From the NCBI GenBank assembly GCA_016838895.1, contig JAEKNU010000021.1:1-62024 (forward strand): a DNA stretch of 62,024 nt. Direction: 5' to 3'. This DNA is from Chloroflexota bacterium (GTDB lineage: Bacteria; Chloroflexota; Anaerolineae; Anaerolineales; Anaerolineaceae). A model generated the notes under the pieces. That model made no database searches and was not told the DNA's origin. It saw nothing but the letters and a program-made list of their open reading frames with translations. Of the stretch, positions 30,137 to 39,589 are shown one piece after another (position 1 is the first letter of the stretch; the number at the start of each line of letters is the position of its first letter). A program made the position numbers and the translations under genes.

Positions 30137-31597
30137 GTGAAGGGTAAAACTGTTAACACCATAAATTGGCTATTATGGGGAGTGTTGTTTCTTACACTCC
30201 CCATTACCAGTATGCCGCTTGTTTCAAAAATTGTTGGTGGTACTATGGTTGCACCTCCAGCACTGTTATTATTAGCAGGCATTCTGGTTTTTTGTTTTTT
30301 GCCATATGTGGTAAAAGGGGGGAGCTTTGGTATACAAAATACGGCTGTTTTTATATTTTTTTCAATTGCTTGCATTTCTGCCTTTGCTTCATTTTATATT
30401 GCCCTCCCAACATATAAAATTCAACCTGATCTGAAAAACTCAATTGAAGCACTAGTGACCATTGCTATGGGCATTGGATATTTTCTGGCGGTACAAACCT
30501 GGATTATCAATGAGAAACGCTTGCGGGATGCCTTGATCATTGTAAATTGCAGCGGCATTATTTTCATTCTTTGGGCATTAACGCAGGCATTATACTGGCA
30601 TATTGATTCACATTACCCATTATGGATGCGTGTGATTCAGGAAAGTTTATCGAACGGTACCATGTTCGCCCGCAGATCCACTGGTTTTGCCTTTGAGCCT
30701 TCCTGGCTGGCACATCAACTGAATGTTTTTTATTTTCCCTTATGGATATCTGCTGTTTATTATCGCCGAAGCGCGTTTCGCTGGCGTATCTGGTTTTTCC
30801 AAATTGAAGATGCTTTACTGATTGGCGGCATTTTTGTATTGATTTTCACATCCAGCAGAATCGGTTTCCTCGGTTTTATTATGTTGGCTGGCTTTTTATT
30901 TTTGTTGCTACAGCAAAAGCTACTTCTATTGATAAAGAAATTGATTCATTCTCCTGTCCATTGGAAATGGGTGCAACCAGCCGTTATTATCGCATTGGTC
31001 ATACTTTATGTTGCAATGCTGGCTGGTGCTGCAAGCATTCTACAAAAACGTGACCCTCGTATGACAGAAATGTTTAATATACAGACTATTCGGCAAGGAA
31101 AATTTTTTGATTATGCTAAAAATTTGACCTTTGCTTCGCGTGTGGTATACTGGCAAACCGGTATGCAAATCTTTGAAGATTACCCGGTATTGGGTGTCGG
31201 ACCAGGGAATGCAGGCTATTTTTTCTATGATGAAATGTCAAATGATGGTTGGGGCTTGGTGGAAGTCCGCCATATTCTCATTCGGGATCATTCCCTTCCA
31301 AATATAAAAAATTTATGGGTACGATTGTTGGCTGAAACTGGTTTTATCGGCTTCTTTAGTTTTCTTACGTTTTTACTGGTTATGGTCTGGTCCGGGCAAT
31401 ATTTAACGAAAACCCGCACAGGTTTATCACGAAATATTGGATTTGCAGCCATATTAAGCTGCCTGGCCATGATTGGTGAAGGATTCAGTCTGGATACATT
31501 TGCATTACCTTATACATGGTTGATTTTCGGTATGTGTGTTGCTGCAACGCAAACAAAATTCCTTTCAGAAAATATTGGTGAAAACATTGATGATTAA
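30137..31597 (+). CDS. O-antigen ligase/Wzy-like membrane protein
   Basis: A 486-residue protein with about 11-12 hydrophobic segments. Near residue 335 it has the family motif region ASRVVYWQTGMQIFEDYPVL followed by GVGPGNAGYFF, typical of the WaaL/Wzy (O-antigen ligase) superfamily, with a large extracytoplasmic loop around HILIRDHSLPN (a histidine in this position is catalytic in ligases). It would polymerise or attach carrier-linked glycan outside the cell membrane. The start is GTG with an AGGCAGG site. Confidence 0.8.
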   Translation: MKGKTVNTINWLLWGVLFLTLPITSMPLVSKIVGGTMVAPPALLLLAGILVFCFLPYVVKGGSFGIQNTAVFIFFSIACISAFASFYIALPTYKIQPDLKNSIEALVTIAMGIGYFLAVQTWIINEKRLRDALIIVNCSGIIFILWALTQALYWHIDSHYPLWMRVIQESLSNGTMFARRSTGFAFEPSWLAHQLNVFYFPLWISAVYYRRSAFRWRIWFFQIEDALLIGGIFVLIFTSSRIGFLGFIMLAGFLFLLLQQKLLLLIKKLIHSPVHWKWVQPAVIIALVILYVAMLAGAASILQKRDPRMTEMFNIQTIRQGKFFDYAKNLTFASRVVYWQTGMQIFEDYPVLGVGPGNAGYFFYDEMSNDGWGLVEVRHILIRDHSLPNIKNLWVRLLAETGFIGFFSFLTFLLVMVWSGQYLTKTRTGLSRNIGFAAILSCLAMIGEGFSLDTFALPYTWLIFGMCVAATQTKFLSENIGENIDD

Positions 31598-33185
31598 TCG
31601 CGTAAAACGATTTTTTGGATATCGTATTTATAGACAACAACAAAACAAACGCATACGTACGCTTTCTGATGCGATAAATCGGGCTGCACCGCAGATTGAA
31701 GGCGAAGCGCCAGTGTTAATATTTAATGCTTCTACAAGGATTATTGGTCTTAGTCAGAATGCTGCGTTTTCATTATTAAGCAACTGGGCTTTGAAATTAC
31801 AGGGCGTACCGACCATCCAATTGGTTTGCCGGGCTGGGATGCAGCCTTGTGTATTGGGCACTGAACTATCTAATCCGGCAAAGAAACCGCCTTGTGAAAA
31901 GTGCATGAAATTATCCGATTCTGTTTACGCTAATAATTCAGTTATTAATTTGCAGCCAGAACCAATTGATTTACCAGAACTGCAGGATCAGTCGATTGAA
32001 GCTTTGGCTCAGTTTAGTCATCAAGGATTTCCGGCTGGTGAAATCGTGCTGCCATCTTTGCGATGGATTTTGCGCCGACATCATTTATCGGATAATGAAA
32101 ACACACGTGATTTATTCAAGCGGTATATTCAATCGGCTGTATCTTTTTACGGAAAATTTGAAGAAATTTTAGAGAAGGAAAAGCCGCAAGCTGTGCTTGT
32201 CTTTAACGGTATGTTTTTCCCTGAAGCAACGCTGAAATGGGCTGCCAGGAAACGTGACATAAAGGTTATTTCCCATGAAGTAGCTTTACGCCCGATGACT
32301 GCTTTTTTCACACCGGGTGAAGCAACAGCTTACCCAATCGATTTATCAGAAGAGAGAGAACTCACTGAGGAGCAGGACGCTCAGTTGGATGCCTATCTTG
32401 CTGATCGCATGAAAGGGGATTTCAGTATGGCAGGGATACGGTTCTGGCCGGAGATGAAAGGATTGGATGAGGTTTTACTGCAAAGATTCACCCAATATGT
32501 AGGAGTGATTCCGGTATTTACCAATGTGATCTTTGATACCAGTCAGGGACATGCCAATGTGTTATTTTCTACGATGTTTGAGTGGTTGGATTCGGTAGCA
32601 GATCTCATCCATAATTATCCGGATCATCTCTTCATTATTCGTGCCCATCCGGATGAAGTACGGCCCGGAAAAGCCAGTCAGGAAAGTGTGGCTGCATGGT
32701 TTGCTGATCGTCATTTGGATGACCTGCCCAATGTGTTATTTGTTCCTGCCGAAGAAACGTTTAGCTCGTACGAGATGATACAACGCGCAAAATTCGTCAT
32801 GGTTTATAATTCAACCATCGGTTTGGAAGCTTCGATAGTAGGGGCAGCCGTTGTGTGTGCCGGAAAGGCACGTTTCACACAAATTGAAAGTGTATATTTT
32901 CCAAAAAACCGCATGGCTTATGATGAATTTGTACAATCTTTGCTTTCAATGGAAGAAGTGACCCCTCCACAGAGCCATCAAAAGAATGCACGTAAATTCC
33001 TTTATGTTCAATTGTTTGAAACTTCCTTACCAATGGATGCGTTTTTAGAAAATGATCCATACCTGGCCGGATATACCGGGATAAAGGAACTGTCTGTTGA
33101 AGATCTGACAGATAACCATGCCGAAGTATTAGATATAATCACCAATGGCATTCTTGAAGGAAAACCGTTTTTATGGCAGAAATAA
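31590..33185 (+). CDS. KpsC-like GT-B protein, paralogue 2, with Cys-rich N-terminal segment
   Basis: A 531-residue soluble protein related to the product of 10205-11818. The C-terminal part has FIIRAHPDEVRPG and VMVYNSTIGLEASIVGAAVV, the capsule-synthesis donor loop. The N-terminal part has a motif not seen in paralogue 1: VCRAGMQPC followed by CEKC, four cysteines that could bind zinc or iron-sulfur. It overlaps the ligase gene by eight bases; a longer open frame from 31536 is unlikely. A role as glycosyltransferase for the repeating unit is probable, the exact reaction unknown. Confidence 0.6.
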   Translation: MINRVKRFFGYRIYRQQQNKRIRTLSDAINRAAPQIEGEAPVLIFNASTRIIGLSQNAAFSLLSNWALKLQGVPTIQLVCRAGMQPCVLGTELSNPAKKPPCEKCMKLSDSVYANNSVINLQPEPIDLPELQDQSIEALAQFSHQGFPAGEIVLPSLRWILRRHHLSDNENTRDLFKRYIQSAVSFYGKFEEILEKEKPQAVLVFNGMFFPEATLKWAARKRDIKVISHEVALRPMTAFFTPGEATAYPIDLSEERELTEEQDAQLDAYLADRMKGDFSMAGIRFWPEMKGLDEVLLQRFTQYVGVIPVFTNVIFDTSQGHANVLFSTMFEWLDSVADLIHNYPDHLFIIRAHPDEVRPGKASQESVAAWFADRHLDDLPNVLFVPAEETFSSYEMIQRAKFVMVYNSTIGLEASIVGAAVVCAGKARFTQIESVYFPKNRMAYDEFVQSLLSMEEVTPPQSHQKNARKFLYVQLFETSLPMDAFLENDPYLAGYTGIKELSVEDLTDNHAEVLDIITNGILEGKPFLWQK

Positions 33186-34156
33186 AGCCAAAATGCTCGA
33201 TCATTATTCGGGCATTTAATGAAGAGGAACACATCGCGCGTTTGTTGACAGGTATTGTGCAACAAACCATACAACCTGTTGAAATCATTCTGGTAGACTC
33301 CGGTTCAACTGACGCGACGGTTGCCATAGCAAAACGATTCCCGGTCAAGGTGGTTCACATTCGGCCACAGGATTTTACATTTGGTTATTCATTAAACCAG
33401 GGTATCGCTCAGGCAACTGCAGATTTCCTTGTATTTGCCAGTGCACATGTTTATCCGGTTTATCCGGATTGGCTGGAGAATTTATTGGAACCGTTTGAAA
33501 ATGAACGTGTTGCTTTAACGTATGGAAAACAACGCGGTTTACAAACCTCTGATTTTTCTGAAAACCAAATCTTCTTATCCTGGTTCTCTGAGGAATCCAC
33601 TAACCACCAAAGCAATCCTTTTTGTAACAATGCCAACGCTGCGATACGGAAATCGCTGTGGCTGAAAAATCCATATGATGAAACCTTACCTGGGTTGGAA
33701 GATTTAGCGTGGGCACAATGGGCGCAGGATCAGGGACATGAAATTGCCTATGTAGCGGAAGCTGAAATCATCCATGTTCACCGGCAAAACGCTAAGGGTG
33801 TGCATAATCGCTATCTGCGTGAAGCGATGGCTTTCAAGCAGATTTATCCGCAGGCCGTGTTTGGTGTTCGTGAATTTCTACGATTATGGATATCCAATAC
33901 CTTTGTTGATTTAATTGCTGCGCGAAAATGCGGTAGACTAAAGAAGGAGTGGCGTTCTATCCTTTCATTCCGTTGGCAGCAATTTAGCGGCACTTATAAA
34001 GGTTATCGCCAATCCGGTGATTTGACGTGGAAATTGAAGCAGGCGTTTTATTATCCGGGGAATGGAACTTTGCAGCCCCAAAAGAAAACACGTAACGTAG
34101 CACCGATTGCATATACCGAGCAACCAGTTCTATCTCACGAACAAGAGGAGGATTAA
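33173..34156 (+). CDS. GT2-family glycosyltransferase (rhamnosyltransferase-like)
   Basis: The N-terminus CSIIIRAFNEEEHIARLLTG and ILVDSGSTDATVAIAKRF are GT2 hallmarks. The metal-site region FLVFASAHVYP has the SAH variant seen in rhamnosyltransferase-like GT2 enzymes instead of DxD. The C-terminus is basic. The ATG overlaps the previous gene by 13 bases. Likely cytoplasmic, adding one sugar to the lipid-linked unit. Confidence 0.82.
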   Translation: MAEIKPKCSIIIRAFNEEEHIARLLTGIVQQTIQPVEIILVDSGSTDATVAIAKRFPVKVVHIRPQDFTFGYSLNQGIAQATADFLVFASAHVYPVYPDWLENLLEPFENERVALTYGKQRGLQTSDFSENQIFLSWFSEESTNHQSNPFCNNANAAIRKSLWLKNPYDETLPGLEDLAWAQWAQDQGHEIAYVAEAEIIHVHRQNAKGVHNRYLREAMAFKQIYPQAVFGVREFLRLWISNTFVDLIAARKCGRLKKEWRSILSFRWQQFSGTYKGYRQSGDLTWKLKQAFYYPGNGTLQPQKKTRNVAPIAYTEQPVLSHEQEED

Positions 34157-34163
34157 ATATCCT

Positions 34164-34835
34164 ATGAAGATTGCAGCATTAGTCCCAATGCGTCATCATT
34201 CTCAGCGTGTTCCCGAGAAGAATTTTCGGGTCCTGGCAGGAAAACCTTTATATCAGCATATTCTGGATCAATTGAGTTTGTGTGTAGATGTTGATGAGAT
34301 TGTGGTGGATACGGACAGTCCCGTGATTTCAGAAGGGGTAAAAAAGAGTTATCCATCTGTCACTTTGCTGCAACGACCTGAGCATTTACGTGCTGATCAT
34401 ATATCCATGAATGAAATTTTATTGAATGATACCAGTCAAGTGAAAGCTGATTACTATTTACAAACCCATAGTACCAATCCCTTATTGAAGGCAGCCACCA
34501 TATCGGATGCGATCCAGACATTATTGAAAAGCATTCCGGAATATGATTCCTTGTTTTCTGCAACGCCGATGAAAACGCGTTTGTGGGATCAGTTAAGCAG
34601 ACCGATAAATCATAATCCGAGCATTCTTTTACAAACACAGGATTTACCACCAGTTTACGAAGAAAACTCCTGTATGTATATATTTACACGTGAGATTTTG
34701 CTTGAACGCCGCAATCGGTTGGGATACCGTCCCTATTTGTATGCCATGGATCCGGCTGAATCATGGGATATTGATGAAGAATTAGATTTCCTGATTACAG
34801 ATGTGCTGCTAAGCCATCAGAACAATCAAAAATAA
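34164..34835 (+). CDS. NeuA-like acylneuraminate cytidylyltransferase (stand-alone)
   Basis: A 223-residue nucleotidyltransferase with ALVPMRHHSQRVPEKNFRVL, where the usual ARxGSKGxPxKN loop is altered to RHHSQRVPEKN, and QTHSTNPLL for the base-binding region. This is the third cytidylyltransferase-type protein in the locus. The ATG at 34164 is preferred over one 19 codons earlier because GAGGAGGA lies upstream and the family starts here. A 2-hydroxyacid dehydrogenase gene follows 27 bases later, a pairing that could belong to a 3-deoxy or non-amino sugar acid. Confidence 0.78.
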   Translation: MKIAALVPMRHHSQRVPEKNFRVLAGKPLYQHILDQLSLCVDVDEIVVDTDSPVISEGVKKSYPSVTLLQRPEHLRADHISMNEILLNDTSQVKADYYLQTHSTNPLLKAATISDAIQTLLKSIPEYDSLFSATPMKTRLWDQLSRPINHNPSILLQTQDLPPVYEENSCMYIFTREILLERRNRLGYRPYLYAMDPAESWDIDEELDFLITDVLLSHQNNQK

Positions 34836-34862
34836 CCATTCCAACGAACAGGTGAAAACCTT

Positions 34863-35828
34863 ATGCCGACTGTATTATTAACTGCCCCCTATATGCTGCC
34901 AACTGTAAACCGATTTATACCGGTTTTTGATCATTATGGCATTGAATTGATTCAACCTGATGTAGAAGAACGCATGGAAGAAGCTGACATCCTGGCTTAT
35001 GCCGGTCAATTTGATGCAACAATTTGCGGTGATGACCGATATTCCCGTAATGTGCTGGAAGCCTGTTTACCGCGATTAAAAGTGATTTCCAAATGGGGTA
35101 CTGGCATTGATTCAATTGATAAGAAGTCTGCTAATAAATTAGGTATTCAGGTTTGTAATACCCCAAATGCCTTTACTTTACCAGTGGCAGACAGCGTACT
35201 GGCTTATATGTTGGCATTTGCCCGTCAGCAAATATGGATGGACAAAGCCATAAAGCAAGGCATCTGGCAAAAGATACCCGGTATTTCGCTAAGTGAATGT
35301 ACTGTAGGTGTGATTGGGGTTGGCAATATCGGAAAAGCGATTTTACGCCGTGCCAGCGCTTTTGGTATGCGCTTGCTGGGCAATGATATTATTCCAATGC
35401 CGCCTGAATTTCTGGCTGAGTATCGTGTTGAGATGATGACTTTGGAAGAAATGCTGCCGTTATGTGATTTTGTGAGCGTCAATTGTGTGCTGGATAAGGG
35501 TAGTGAATATATAGTTAATCAGAAGACATTGGCAATGATGAAACCGAATGCAGTTGTGATTAATACAGCGCGTGGACCATTGATCAATGAAGCAGATTTG
35601 ATAGATGCACTTCAGCAAAAAGTGATCGGTGGGGCTGCACTGGATGTGTTTGAAGTTGAACCATTACCTGATGATTCTCCTCTGAAAAGTATGGAGAATG
35701 TCTTACTAGCGCCGCATAATTCAAATTCCAGCCCCGCTGCATGGGAACGGGTACATTGGAATACAATACGAAATTTATTGCATGCACTGGAAATTCCTTG
35801 TACCGATTTTGAGGAAATGATTAAGTAG
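34863..35828 (+). CDS. D-isomer-specific 2-hydroxyacid dehydrogenase
   Basis: An NAD-dependent dehydrogenase of the phosphoglycerate-dehydrogenase type, 321 residues, without a regulatory ACT domain. The Rossmann loop is VGVIGVGNIGKAI (near residue 150) and the catalytic residues are visible as Arg in INTARGPL, Glu in DVFEVEPLP and His in APHNSN. It interconverts a 2-hydroxy and a 2-keto acid. In this position, after a NeuA-like gene, it may act on a sugar acid rather than on serine biosynthesis, but that is inference. Confidence 0.85.
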   Translation: MPTVLLTAPYMLPTVNRFIPVFDHYGIELIQPDVEERMEEADILAYAGQFDATICGDDRYSRNVLEACLPRLKVISKWGTGIDSIDKKSANKLGIQVCNTPNAFTLPVADSVLAYMLAFARQQIWMDKAIKQGIWQKIPGISLSECTVGVIGVGNIGKAILRRASAFGMRLLGNDIIPMPPEFLAEYRVEMMTLEEMLPLCDFVSVNCVLDKGSEYIVNQKTLAMMKPNAVVINTARGPLINEADLIDALQQKVIGGAALDVFEVEPLPDDSPLKSMENVLLAPHNSNSSPAAWERVHWNTIRNLLHALEIPCTDFEEMIK

Positions 35829-35943
35829 ATTTTTGGACAGCATTGTTGTTATTTATAAACCCAATGCCTGGTGCAATATTCATGAAGAGAAATATATTGC
35901 CAGGATGATGAGCAGGAATCATATGAATTGTATGGAGGGGTCT

Positions 35944-37989
35944 GTGGCACCTTTTTTAACTGATTTACGAAAAAGAAAAGAATGGATCATCATTGGCATG
36001 ATTGTGTTTATTTCTGCGGTTGCTTATCTGCCTTTTATTCATCATTTTGGGTATTACCTGGATGATTGGAACTTGATCTGGGCGGGGGTGACCAATGGGC
36101 CCCAAAAACTGATTCAATTGTATTCAATTGATCGACCATTTATTGGCTATGTATTTGCCGGCATGTACAGTTTATTAGGGGAAGCGGCCTTTGGCTGGAA
36201 TATCGCAGCATTCATCTTTAGATTGGCGGGCGTATTCAGCTTCTGGTGGCTGGTACGTATGCTGTGGCCTAAACAAAAACACCATACGATGGTCATGGCA
36301 CTATTGTTTGCGGCATATCCCGGATTTTTACGACAGCCCAATGCCATACAATATCTGATGCATATCATCAATTTCACCTTTGGCGTATTTTCATTGGCGG
36401 CCAGTGTGGCAGTTTTTCAGTGTTCAAAACGCTGGACGAAAATTGTGCTTTCAGCAGTGGCGATTTTGTGTGGGTTAAGTTCTTTCCTTATGATGGAGTA
36501 TATGGTTGGCCTGGAAGGTATCCGCCTGGCCATATTCTGGATTTTGGCAAATCGAGGAAACGCTATTGTTTGGTGGAAAAACTGGAAGCAGCCCTTGATC
36601 CATTACATTCCTTATGGATTAATGACGTTTGTTTTCCTTTTTTGGCGCTTATTTATTTTCAAAAGTACGCGTTTTGCCACTGATGTTGGCATGTTGATGG
36701 GTCAATATGTCAGTGATCCGATATATAAGCTCTTGTCGATTGCATCCAATTTATTCAAGGATTTCTTTGAAGTGATCGTGGGGGGCTGGACGGTTGTTCC
36801 ATATCAATATATCTCTGCCATGCGCTTAAAAGACTTCTTGACGACAATATTACTGGTCTTTTTTGTCGGCATTGGCATTTTATTTGTATTCCTCACCACA
36901 CATGAGTCACCATTACAAACTGAACCAAAGAAAGAGAATTGGTCACTTGAGGCGATCTGGCTGGGTGTTATTGCGGTATTAATTACTATGCTGCCTGTCA
37001 TTTTATCCAATCGCTCGGTGGCATTTTACAATACCTTTGATCGATATTCGCTGCCGGGGACAATTGGCATGGCGATATTTATCGTTGGCGTTTTAGTCAG
37101 ATGGGCTAAACCTGCATTACATCTTTGGATGCCATTAATCATGTTATGTACAGCCGTGTTTACCCACATCGCCAATGGTTACGTGTACCAGAATAATTGG
37201 GAAGCACAACGTGATTTCTGGTGGCAAACGTATTGGCGCATTCCTGGATTACAGGACGATACTGTTTTAATGGCCTCCATTGGCAGCACAGGCGCCAGCA
37301 TGGAAGAGGACTATGAAATTTGGGGACCCGCGAATCTAATATATCACCCCGATGAAAAAGAGATTCGTATCCTGGCAGAAGTCCTTAATGTAAATACATT
37401 GCAAAATATGCAAATGGGACGTGGTGATGAGCGCTTCATGCGAACAATTACCTTTGATCGGGATTATGAAAAGAGTCTGGTGTTATCGATTCCTTCTACT
37501 TCATCTTGTATGCATGTGATGGATAACCGCATTAGCCCTGTATCCACATCCGAGAACCCTCTGGTTGCGATAGCGGGTGATTACTCAAAATCTGAGTTAA
37601 TTGATTTGAATCCTGTGAAAACTGCCGGCATGACTGCCAGTATATTCGGAGAAGAACCATGGAAAAGCTGGTGTTATTATTATCAAAAAGCCAGTCTGGC
37701 GGAACAAACCGAGGATTGGGAAATAGTTGTCAATCTGGGAGATGAAGCACAGGCGCTTGGTGAACGAGCGGATGATTGGTCTGAATGGCTTCCGTTTTTG
37801 CATGGCTATTTATTTACTGAGAATTTTGATCAGGCAAATGGTTTGATTCCAATTATAAAAAGTGATGTTTATTTGACCAGTCAGGTTTGTAATTTAACAG
37901 AGGATGCATTGGCAAACGCACAAGATGATGTCAAAATTGCCGGTTATGAATACTTGTTAACAAATTTATGTGGCTATACTGCTGAATAA
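35944..37989 (+). CDS. GT-C-like membrane protein with large C-terminal soluble domain
   Basis: About 11-12 hydrophobic segments are followed by about 230 soluble residues that contain a cysteine-flanked stretch and end NLCGYTAE. The first loop has GYYLDDWNLIW, an acidic pair in the position of the GT-C catalytic acid. The start is uncertain: GTG 35944 has GGAGGGG three bases upstream and gives a short cytoplasmic N-terminus; the open frame extends back to TTG 35833 with a sequence that does not look like a protein start. Probably an extracytoplasmic sugar transferase. Confidence 0.55.
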   Translation: MAPFLTDLRKRKEWIIIGMIVFISAVAYLPFIHHFGYYLDDWNLIWAGVTNGPQKLIQLYSIDRPFIGYVFAGMYSLLGEAAFGWNIAAFIFRLAGVFSFWWLVRMLWPKQKHHTMVMALLFAAYPGFLRQPNAIQYLMHIINFTFGVFSLAASVAVFQCSKRWTKIVLSAVAILCGLSSFLMMEYMVGLEGIRLAIFWILANRGNAIVWWKNWKQPLIHYIPYGLMTFVFLFWRLFIFKSTRFATDVGMLMGQYVSDPIYKLLSIASNLFKDFFEVIVGGWTVVPYQYISAMRLKDFLTTILLVFFVGIGILFVFLTTHESPLQTEPKKENWSLEAIWLGVIAVLITMLPVILSNRSVAFYNTFDRYSLPGTIGMAIFIVGVLVRWAKPALHLWMPLIMLCTAVFTHIANGYVYQNNWEAQRDFWWQTYWRIPGLQDDTVLMASIGSTGASMEEDYEIWGPANLIYHPDEKEIRILAEVLNVNTLQNMQMGRGDERFMRTITFDRDYEKSLVLSIPSTSSCMHVMDNRISPVSTSENPLVAIAGDYSKSELIDLNPVKTAGMTASIFGEEPWKSWCYYYQKASLAEQTEDWEIVVNLGDEAQALGERADDWSEWLPFLHGYLFTENFDQANGLIPIIKSDVYLTSQVCNLTEDALANAQDDVKIAGYEYLLTNLCGYTAE

Positions 37990-38003
37990 AGATTGGAGAG
38001 ACT

Positions 38004-38771
38004 ATGGATAAAAAAACATCAAAGACAGTGTTAATCACCGGTGCAGCCGGCGGCATAGGCCGGGCAACGGTTGCTTTGTTTGCTGAAAAAGGTTGGCAGG
38101 TGATTGGTGTCGATCGAGCATCATTCGGCGACGGATTCCCTGAGAATGGCTTATTTATTGAAGCCGATATCTCTTTGGCCGAGAATGTTGAATTCATCTA
38201 TGAAAAAGCTGCTGCTTACACCGATTCATTGGAAGCGGTGGTAAATAATGCAGGATACCAGGTTTCCAAATCCATCATGGATACTACCGTTGAAGAATGG
38301 GATGCAGTTATGGCATCCAATTTACGTTCGGTTTTTCTGGGTGCTCAATTAGCTTATCCATTATTAAAAGCTGGTGATGGTGGTGCGATAATCAATGTGT
38401 CATCTGTGCATGCGATTGCTACCTCCGCCAATATAGCAGCATATGCAGCCAGTAAAGGTGGTTTATTGGCGCTTACGCGTGTCATGGCAATTGAGTTTTC
38501 TGAAATAAATGTTCGTGCGAATGCCATATTGCCGGGTGCGGTTGATACGCCGATGTTACGTGCGAGTATGAACCGCGGCAGTTTGGACGGCGCATCCGTA
38601 GAAGACCGTTTGGATAATCTGGCTAATAAAACTGTAAACGGACGTATTGGCCAACCAAGTGAAATTGCCAGTGCGATTTATTTTTTGGCAGACAAAAATC
38701 AATCCTCCTTCATGACCGGTCAGGCACTGGTCGTGGATGGCGGCGCCACAGCCCGGTTGAGTACTGAATGA
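38004..38771 (+). CDS. SDR-family oxidoreductase
   Basis: A classical SDR of 255 residues: TGAAGGIGRATVAL near residue 12, NNAGYQ near 89, the catalytic serine in INVSSVHAI and YAASKGG (Tyr/Lys), and the terminal FMTGQALVVDGG. It ends four bases inside the following DUF115-like gene. It is a different SDR type from the PtmA-like protein and could reduce a keto sugar for the second half of the locus. GGAGAG precedes the ATG. Confidence 0.85.
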   Translation: MDKKTSKTVLITGAAGGIGRATVALFAEKGWQVIGVDRASFGDGFPENGLFIEADISLAENVEFIYEKAAAYTDSLEAVVNNAGYQVSKSIMDTTVEEWDAVMASNLRSVFLGAQLAYPLLKAGDGGAIINVSSVHAIATSANIAAYAASKGGLLALTRVMAIEFSEINVRANAILPGAVDTPMLRASMNRGSLDGASVEDRLDNLANKTVNGRIGQPSEIASAIYFLADKNQSSFMTGQALVVDGGATARLSTE

Positions 38772-39586
38772 GTGATATGAAAGAAACTTTGAAAAAGATA
38801 ATGCCTGTTCCCATGCTGGAAGCTGCAAAATGGAGCCTGGACTGCCTGAAAACATTAAAAAGCTGGCCGCAAGCTCAACTGCATCCCTGGCGTGCGGATA
38901 GTATACGAAAGTTAAAAGCGTTAAATAATATCCATGCTGGGAAACGCTGCTTCATTATTGGCAATGGTCCCAGTTTACAAAAAATGGATTTATCCTTGCT
39001 GCGCAATGAATACACTTTCGGCATGAATCGTTTTTATCTGATGTTCGCGGAGTTGGGATTTAAAACCAACTATTTTGTTTCGATCAATGATTTGGTGATT
39101 GAACAGTGTAAGGATGATTTTCAGAAGCTGGATGTGCCACTATTTGTTGCCTGGCGGGCACACAAATGGTTGCAGCCAGCGCAGCATTTGCATTTTGTAT
39201 ATACCACCTATGTAGGCAAAAAATTTGCAAAGAACGTTTCAGGTCGGGTGTGGGAAGGGGCAACCGTAACCAATGTCACCTTGCAGCTCGCCTATCATAT
39301 GGGCTTTTCTGAGGTCATTCTGATTGGTGTGGACCACAATTTTGCGACCAAAGGAAAACCGAATACCACGATTGTCTCCGATGGAGATGACCCGAATCAT
39401 TTTAATCCGGGTTATTTTGGAAAAGGTTTCCGTTGGCAATTACCGGATCTGGATACTTCTGAAATAGGCTATCAGATGGCAAAAGAAGCCTACGAAGCAG
39501 ATGGACGTAAGGTGTTGGATGCCACCGTGGATGGAAAATTGCAAATCTTTCCTAAAGTAGACTTTACTTCTTTATTTTCGGAGTAA
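38768..39586 (+). CDS. DUF115/Maf-like protein, possible nonulosonic acid transferase
   Basis: A 272-residue protein. The core RCFIIGNGPSLQKMDLSLLR (near residue 58), followed by FGMNRFYLMF, is the signature shared by DUF115 (MAF_flag10/MptE-like) proteins and GT42 sialyltransferases, where GNGPSL binds the CMP-sugar. The later IGVDHNFA motif is also typical of the family. Maf proteins transfer pseudaminic or legionaminic acid to flagellin. Here no flagellar gene is near, but NeuB and NeuA genes are, so it is the best candidate for the CMP-nonulosonate transferase. It is shorter than Maf and consists only of the central domain. A MptE-type pyrophosphokinase role is less likely in this context. 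Confidence 0.6.
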   Translation: MSDMKETLKKIMPVPMLEAAKWSLDCLKTLKSWPQAQLHPWRADSIRKLKALNNIHAGKRCFIIGNGPSLQKMDLSLLRNEYTFGMNRFYLMFAELGFKTNYFVSINDLVIEQCKDDFQKLDVPLFVAWRAHKWLQPAQHLHFVYTTYVGKKFAKNVSGRVWEGATVTNVTLQLAYHMGFSEVILIGVDHNFATKGKPNTTIVSDGDDPNHFNPGYFGKGFRWQLPDLDTSEIGYQMAKEAYEADGRKVLDATVDGKLQIFPKVDFTSLFSE

Positions 39587-39589
39587 AAC

